From contig DMPG01000241.1 of NCBI GenBank assembly GCA_003456055.1, forward strand, positions 6,309 to 14,450: 8,142 nucleotides of DNA, given 5' to 3'. Every line of letters begins with the position of its first letter. The first letter of the stretch is position 1. Of the stretch, positions 4,888 to 8,142 are shown in pieces. The position numbers and the translations under genes were made by a program. The DNA is from Bacteroidota bacterium. Its GTDB lineage: Bacteria; Bacteroidota; Ignavibacteria; UBA10030; UBA8401. The notes beneath the pieces were generated by a model. The model made no database searches, was not told where the DNA came from, and saw only the letters and a list, made by a program, of their open reading frames with translations.

Positions 4888-7089
4888 ATGACTAAGATAT
4901 TTTTTACAATAATAGTGTTTATTATACAGTTCGGTTTCGGGCAGCAGACTTCCATGATTACCGGTTCCGTGACGGATGAAGATGGCAATGGATTGCCCTT
5001 TGCCAATGTTTACATTGTTAAAAGTTTCGACGGTGGAAACACAGATGAACAAGGACGGTTCTCGTTCAATACAAAAAAAACTGGATCAGCGGAGATAACA
5101 GCAAGCCTTATCGGTTACAAAAGATATTCACAATCAGTGATACTTGAGAAAGGAAAAACGATCTCCCTTGCGATAGAATTAAAAAATAACACTATTAATC
5201 AGCAAGAGGTTGTCGTTTCTGCAAGCTCGTATGGAAGTGAAAAAAACAAGGGGATAGTGATGAGTTCCCGCGATGTGGTAATGACTCCCGGCGGTGCAGC
5301 GGATATTTTTCAGTCATTGAAGACTCTCCCCGGGTTAACGCAGGTCTCTGAAAGCGCGCAGCTGTATATCCGTGGCGGCGATCCGATCGAGACCCGGACA
5401 ATGCTGAATCAGGGATCAATGTATCATCCCTATACTTTTGAATCGTCGTATGGCGGATTGTTTTCTAACATCAATACCAACTCAGTCAAAGGAATGTATT
5501 TTTCTAGCGGAGGATTTTCCACTAAATACGGAAACGCGCTATCGGGAATTTTGGATATCGAAACGAAAGATGAACCGCTCGCGGCACGGTACCAGCTCGG
5601 AGCTTCGATTACCTATGCTTCATTTAACATGGAATCTCCTATTGCCGGGGATAACCTTGGAATCAGGATTGATGCCCGACAAAGTTATACAAGACCGATG
5701 TTTCTGCTCAACGGCGGCTTGGACAGATTTTCCGGAACACCTGTGTCACATGATGGAAATATCTCCCTTATTTCAAAATACTCTCAAACGGGGAGAGTAA
5801 AGCTATTTATTTCAGGTGGAGAAGACAAACAAGGTGTAAACGTTGATCGCCCGGAAATGAGTGGTACATTCAATGGCAGTTCGAGCAGTAGATTAGTCAA
5901 CATTCAACAGAGCGACATTATCAACGACGATTTTCTTTTGAAAACGTCATTATCACACAACCGTTACACAAGCATTTGGAAATTCGGCGTACTGGACCTG
6001 ACCCGTGCCGACGAGGCTAATTCCTTACGGACCGATCTTGAATATCTATGGAGCTCTCGTATAAAATTTTTAAGCGGCGGGGAGATTGAATACCGTTCTG
6101 CAACGTTTGCTGGAATAATTCCGACGGAGGATTATGATATCCGGAACAACGCTGCACAGCAGAAAATCATCGCTGTGTTTGCCGGTTACCGGTACGGAGC
6201 GTATACAGAAACGGAATTTTCCCGGATTTTAGGAATTGAAAGGCTTTCACTCATCATTGGCGGAAGAGTAGATCATATCCAGCAATTGAATTCTACATGG
6301 TTCGATCCTCGCGGCGGAATTGGTTACCGGTTCGATGACCAATCAGCGCTAAAATTTGCTATTGGAATTTTTCACCAGCATCCCGATCCGCGTCTGTACA
6401 ATCCCACCGACGGTAACTCTGATCTCAATCCGATGAAAGCCGTCCACTACATCGTTGGCTATGACTATAAAATCAACGAGCAAACTGATCTCCGCGTAGA
6501 AGCGTACTCTAAAGAGTACAGTGATCTTCCGTTGGAAGATCCCATACTCAATTATACGAACGGTGGTTACGGATACGCGCGCGGCATTGACATTGTTGCG
6601 AAAGGAAATCTGACTTCAGATATCAACGGATGGATTTCCTATGGATACATTTCATCTGAACGAAAATGGATGGATGATATACAGTTGAGCGTCAGTGACT
6701 ACGACATTACTCACAACCTTACGGTGGTGACAACATACAGCATCACCCCAGCATGGCAGATCGGGACGAATATGAAGTACGCCACCGGACGCCCGTTTAC
6801 ACCCGTGACCAGCACTCTCTTTCTTTCTCAGGAACAAATATACAAGCCATTGTATGGAAGAAAGAATGCTGATCGTTATCCCGATTATAAACGTGTCGAT
6901 ATACGTTTGACGCATTTACAATCATTCTATCAGAACAATTTCACTGTCTTTTTCGTTGAAGCGTTGAATATCCTGAATATTGAGAATATGTTTGGATATA
7001 ATTATTCTGCAGATTATTCTGTGCGAAATCCGATAAAAAGTTATTTCGGCAGGAGGACCATCGTGGTTGGATGTCAGATGTCGCTGTAA
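4888..7089 (+). CDS. TonB-dependent outer-membrane receptor with CarboxypepD_reg-like domain
   Basis: An energy-coupled outer-membrane importer of unknown substrate, 733 residues from ATG 4888. That start is preferred over ATG 4876 because GGAGA (4879-4883) sits just upstream and it leaves a clean signal peptide (residues 1 to about 18, ending FGFG before QQ). Residues about 22-100 form a CarboxypepD_reg-like beta sandwich (ITGSVTDEDGNGLPFANVYI, then TDEQGRFSF). QEVVVSAS at 106-113 is a TonB-box-like stretch. The plug covers about 118-226, with LYIRGGDP (159-166) and KYGNALSGILDIETK (213-227). The rest is a beta-barrel of alternating strands. LNQGSMYHP stands where many relatives have a Leu-Asp-Gly segment, and the chain ends in VVGCQMSL without the usual terminal aromatic residue. 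It is co-transcribed with the TPR gene under operator 2 and ends at the terminator 7181-7224. No adjacent transporter, lipoprotein (SusD-type) or enzyme gene indicates a substrate. Confidence 0.93.
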   Translation: MTKIFFTIIVFIIQFGFGQQTSMITGSVTDEDGNGLPFANVYIVKSFDGGNTDEQGRFSFNTKKTGSAEITASLIGYKRYSQSVILEKGKTISLAIELKNNTINQQEVVVSASSYGSEKNKGIVMSSRDVVMTPGGAADIFQSLKTLPGLTQVSESAQLYIRGGDPIETRTMLNQGSMYHPYTFESSYGGLFSNINTNSVKGMYFSSGGFSTKYGNALSGILDIETKDEPLAARYQLGASITYASFNMESPIAGDNLGIRIDARQSYTRPMFLLNGGLDRFSGTPVSHDGNISLISKYSQTGRVKLFISGGEDKQGVNVDRPEMSGTFNGSSSSRLVNIQQSDIINDDFLLKTSLSHNRYTSIWKFGVLDLTRADEANSLRTDLEYLWSSRIKFLSGGEIEYRSATFAGIIPTEDYDIRNNAAQQKIIAVFAGYRYGAYTETEFSRILGIERLSLIIGGRVDHIQQLNSTWFDPRGGIGYRFDDQSALKFAIGIFHQHPDPRLYNPTDGNSDLNPMKAVHYIVGYDYKINEQTDLRVEAYSKEYSDLPLEDPILNYTNGGYGYARGIDIVAKGNLTSDINGWISYGYISSERKWMDDIQLSVSDYDITHNLTVVTTYSITPAWQIGTNMKYATGRPFTPVTSTLFLSQEQIYKPLYGRKNADRYPDYKRVDIRLTHLQSFYQNNFTVFFVEALNILNIENMFGYNYSADYSVRNPIKSYFGRRTIVVGCQMSL

Positions 7090-7108
7090 AGTTCAGTTAT
7101 TAACACTG

Positions 7109-7164
7109 ATAACCCTGTCTGTTCAACGAGTCGAGTCTTCGATTTGTCGATCAGACAGGGTTGT
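7109..7164. repeat. Long imperfect hairpin between convergent receptor genes
   Basis: AACCCTGTCTG (7111-7121) pairs perfectly with CAGACAGGGTT (7152-7162). Folding continues inward: after a T-T mismatch there are two pairs, an A-C mismatch, then nine pairs (two of them G-T wobbles) closing on a GTCT tetraloop (7135-7138). Two weak outer pairs bring it to 7109-7164. The arms span about 24 bases each. No U-tract follows on either strand, so it is not a standard terminator. It may be a REP-like palindrome, an mRNA 3' stabiliser or part of a small RNA; the sequence does not decide. Confidence 0.7.
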
Positions 7165-7180
7165 GAAATAAATAATCCAC

Positions 7181-7224
7181 ACAAAGACAAAAATATATTT
7201 CAATACACGCTGTCTTTGTTTTTT
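7181..7224 (+). terminator. Rho-independent terminator of the TPR/receptor operon
   Basis: ACAAAGACA (7181-7189) and TGTCTTTGT (7211-7219) form a perfect 9-bp stem with a 21-base AT-rich loop, followed by T through 7224. The T-run stops directly at the stop codon (7225-7227) of the convergent receptor gene. On the minus strand no U-tract follows, so it works for plus-strand transcripts. The large loop makes it weaker than the two hairpins near 1759-1962. Confidence 0.65.
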
Positions 7225-7272
7225 CTACATTCTCCATCTCATTCCAACATACGCTGTTCTTCCGTAGACCGG
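7225..7272. repeat. Receptor-gene tail repeated directly at 2971-3018
   Basis: The last 48 bases of the minus-strand receptor gene match 2971-3018 in the same orientation at 38 of 48 positions without gaps. The best part is 7249-7272 against 2995-3018 (23 of 24). The two copies bracket the whole regulator/TPR/receptor module. Identity in the less conserved wobble positions exceeds what shared protein function alone would easily give. Confidence 0.7.
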
Positions 7273-8142
7273 TCCCCAGATCAACGCGCTGTCAAAATAT
7301 GAGTGATGACTATTGGGATCTGCCGCATCCAGGATCGGATTGGCTTGTTTGAAGTTCAAGAGATTCTCAATTCCTAGATAGAGATCAAATCCCGCAAAGA
7401 ACGATCGAGTCACTTGTCCGTTGAGCAGTACAAAATTTGGAGAATATTTTCGAGCTTGAAACCCTACCGGATTCAATTGTGTATCCGGTAGTCGTTTTTT
7501 TCCGAACCACTGCAGTGTTAGGTCGTATGACATTTGCGGTTCACTTTCTTCTTCCCGTTCTGTAACGTATCCAAAATTAATAAACGCCCGATGCTGCGTA
7601 ACAAACGGCCGTTCGCGTAATGTTCCGTTGATTGTTTGACGCACATCGTAAAAACGATATGCAATGCGTGTATCCAATTTATCAATTGGTTGAATATTCA
7701 ACTCTAATTGGAAACTGTTCGAATACGATTGACCATTCAAATTATAAAAATGGATCTGTTGTGGATTTCTATCCAGATCGACCACGATCTGTTTTTCAAA
7801 TGTTGTTCTGTAGAAATCAAATGCGATCGTTGCTTCGCGGTAATCCCACAAGAAATAATGGGTCGCGTTGAAACCGATATTTGTTGCAATCTCAGGATCG
7901 AGTCCGTATGCAGATGATTGTGGATTCGGTGATGTAACGAACGTTTTCCTTGTGCTGGCGAAGTATGTCATGTTCTCCGAAAAAATATTCGCTGTCCGTT
8001 GTCCTCGTCCTGCAACTGCGCGGAACACCCAATCTTCACTCGGTGTATAGCGAAAGTGAAGCCGCGGAGTGATGAATGTTCCGAACAAATTATGGTTATC
8101 AACTCGAATTCCTGCGATCATCGAGAATTCATCGCCGGGAGT
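7225..8142 (-). CDS. TonB-dependent receptor, C-terminal barrel (5' end outside window)
   Basis: The last 305 residues of a second outer-membrane receptor; the frame is open to the window edge, so the signal peptide, plug and first barrel strands lie outside. The visible part is all barrel: MIAGIRVDNHNLFG and TPRLHFRYTP near the start, then AGRGQRTANIFSENM, a motif I associate with a group of Bacteroidota receptors annotated as siderophore or metal receptors. Next come alternating strands, LYLGIENLLNF, and the C-terminal strand GPVYGRTAYVGMRWRM. It shares little with the receptor at 4888-7089 (different tail and loops), so it is not a recent tandem copy. The substrate is unknown. It converges on the plus-strand operon, with the operon's terminator T-run touching its TAG stop. 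An older copy of its tail survives at 2971-3027. Confidence 0.92.
   Translation of the reverse strand, partial: TPGDEFSMIAGIRVDNHNLFGTFITPRLHFRYTPSEDWVFRAVAGRGQRTANIFSENMTYFASTRKTFVTSPNPQSSAYGLDPEIATNIGFNATHYFLWDYREATIAFDFYRTTFEKQIVVDLDRNPQQIHFYNLNGQSYSNSFQLELNIQPIDKLDTRIAYRFYDVRQTINGTLRERPFVTQHRAFINFGYVTEREEESEPQMSYDLTLQWFGKKRLPDTQLNPVGFQARKYSPNFVLLNGQVTRSFFAGFDLYLGIENLLNFKQANPILDAADPNSHHSYFDSALIWGPVYGRTAYVGMRWRM

Noticed and set aside
4578..5006. Minus-strand frame across the end of the TPR gene and the start of the receptor gene
   Set aside because: It opposes two supported genes including a signal peptide and ribosome site, and its translation shows no protein features.
2971..7272. The module as a transposon or integrative element with defined ends
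   Set aside because: No transposase or integrase, no terminal inverted repeats and no short target duplication is visible; only the diverged gene-tail repeat supports mobility, so it is kept as a hypothesis, not annotated as a mobile element.
7632..8050. Plus-strand frames opposite the second receptor
   Set aside because: They are shadows of a conserved barrel frame with no ribosome site or domain.

Overview
The window looks like chromosomal DNA of a Bacteroidota/Chlorobiota-type bacterium; an Ignavibacteria-like lineage is my guess. The supporting signs are moderate GC by eye, outer-membrane TonB-dependent receptors with a CarboxypepD_reg-like N-terminal domain, a winged-helix regulator of a kind I associate with this group, and a -10 region reading TAACTTTG that fits the Bacteroidota TAnnTTTG consensus. 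The species cannot be fixed from the sequence.

Layout. Positions 2-1738 (+) hold the C-terminal three quarters or so of a membrane-bound proton-pumping pyrophosphatase (HppA), cut by the window start. Two strong hairpin terminators follow (1759-1795 and 1918-1962). The second also closes a minus-strand gene (2021-2812) for an unrecognised 263-residue soluble protein that carries an internal duplication. Between that gene and the next is a decayed remnant of the 3' end of a TonB-dependent receptor gene (2971-3027, minus).

The centre is a plus-strand module in two transcription units. Unit 1 is a six-helix membrane protein (3112-3714) overlapping a small winged-helix regulator (3707-4006). Unit 2 is a secreted TPR protein (4088-4861) followed 26 bases later by a complete TonB-dependent receptor (4888-7089). 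The same operator-like palindrome, 21 of 22 bases identical, overlaps the putative -10 region of both units. The simplest reading is that the winged-helix protein represses its own unit and the TPR/receptor unit, making a self-regulated outer-membrane uptake module. The substrate cannot be read from the sequence.

After the receptor come a long imperfect hairpin (7109-7164) and a rho-independent terminator (7181-7224). Convergent to them is the 3' part of a second, unrelated TonB-dependent receptor (7225-8142, minus), cut by the window end. The last 48 bases of that gene match the remnant at 2971-3018 at 38 of 48 positions without a gap, so the module lies between two direct copies of a receptor-gene tail. 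This suggests the module was inserted, or the locus rearranged, at the 3' end of a receptor gene. No integrase, transposase, CRISPR array, tRNA or rRNA gene was seen.
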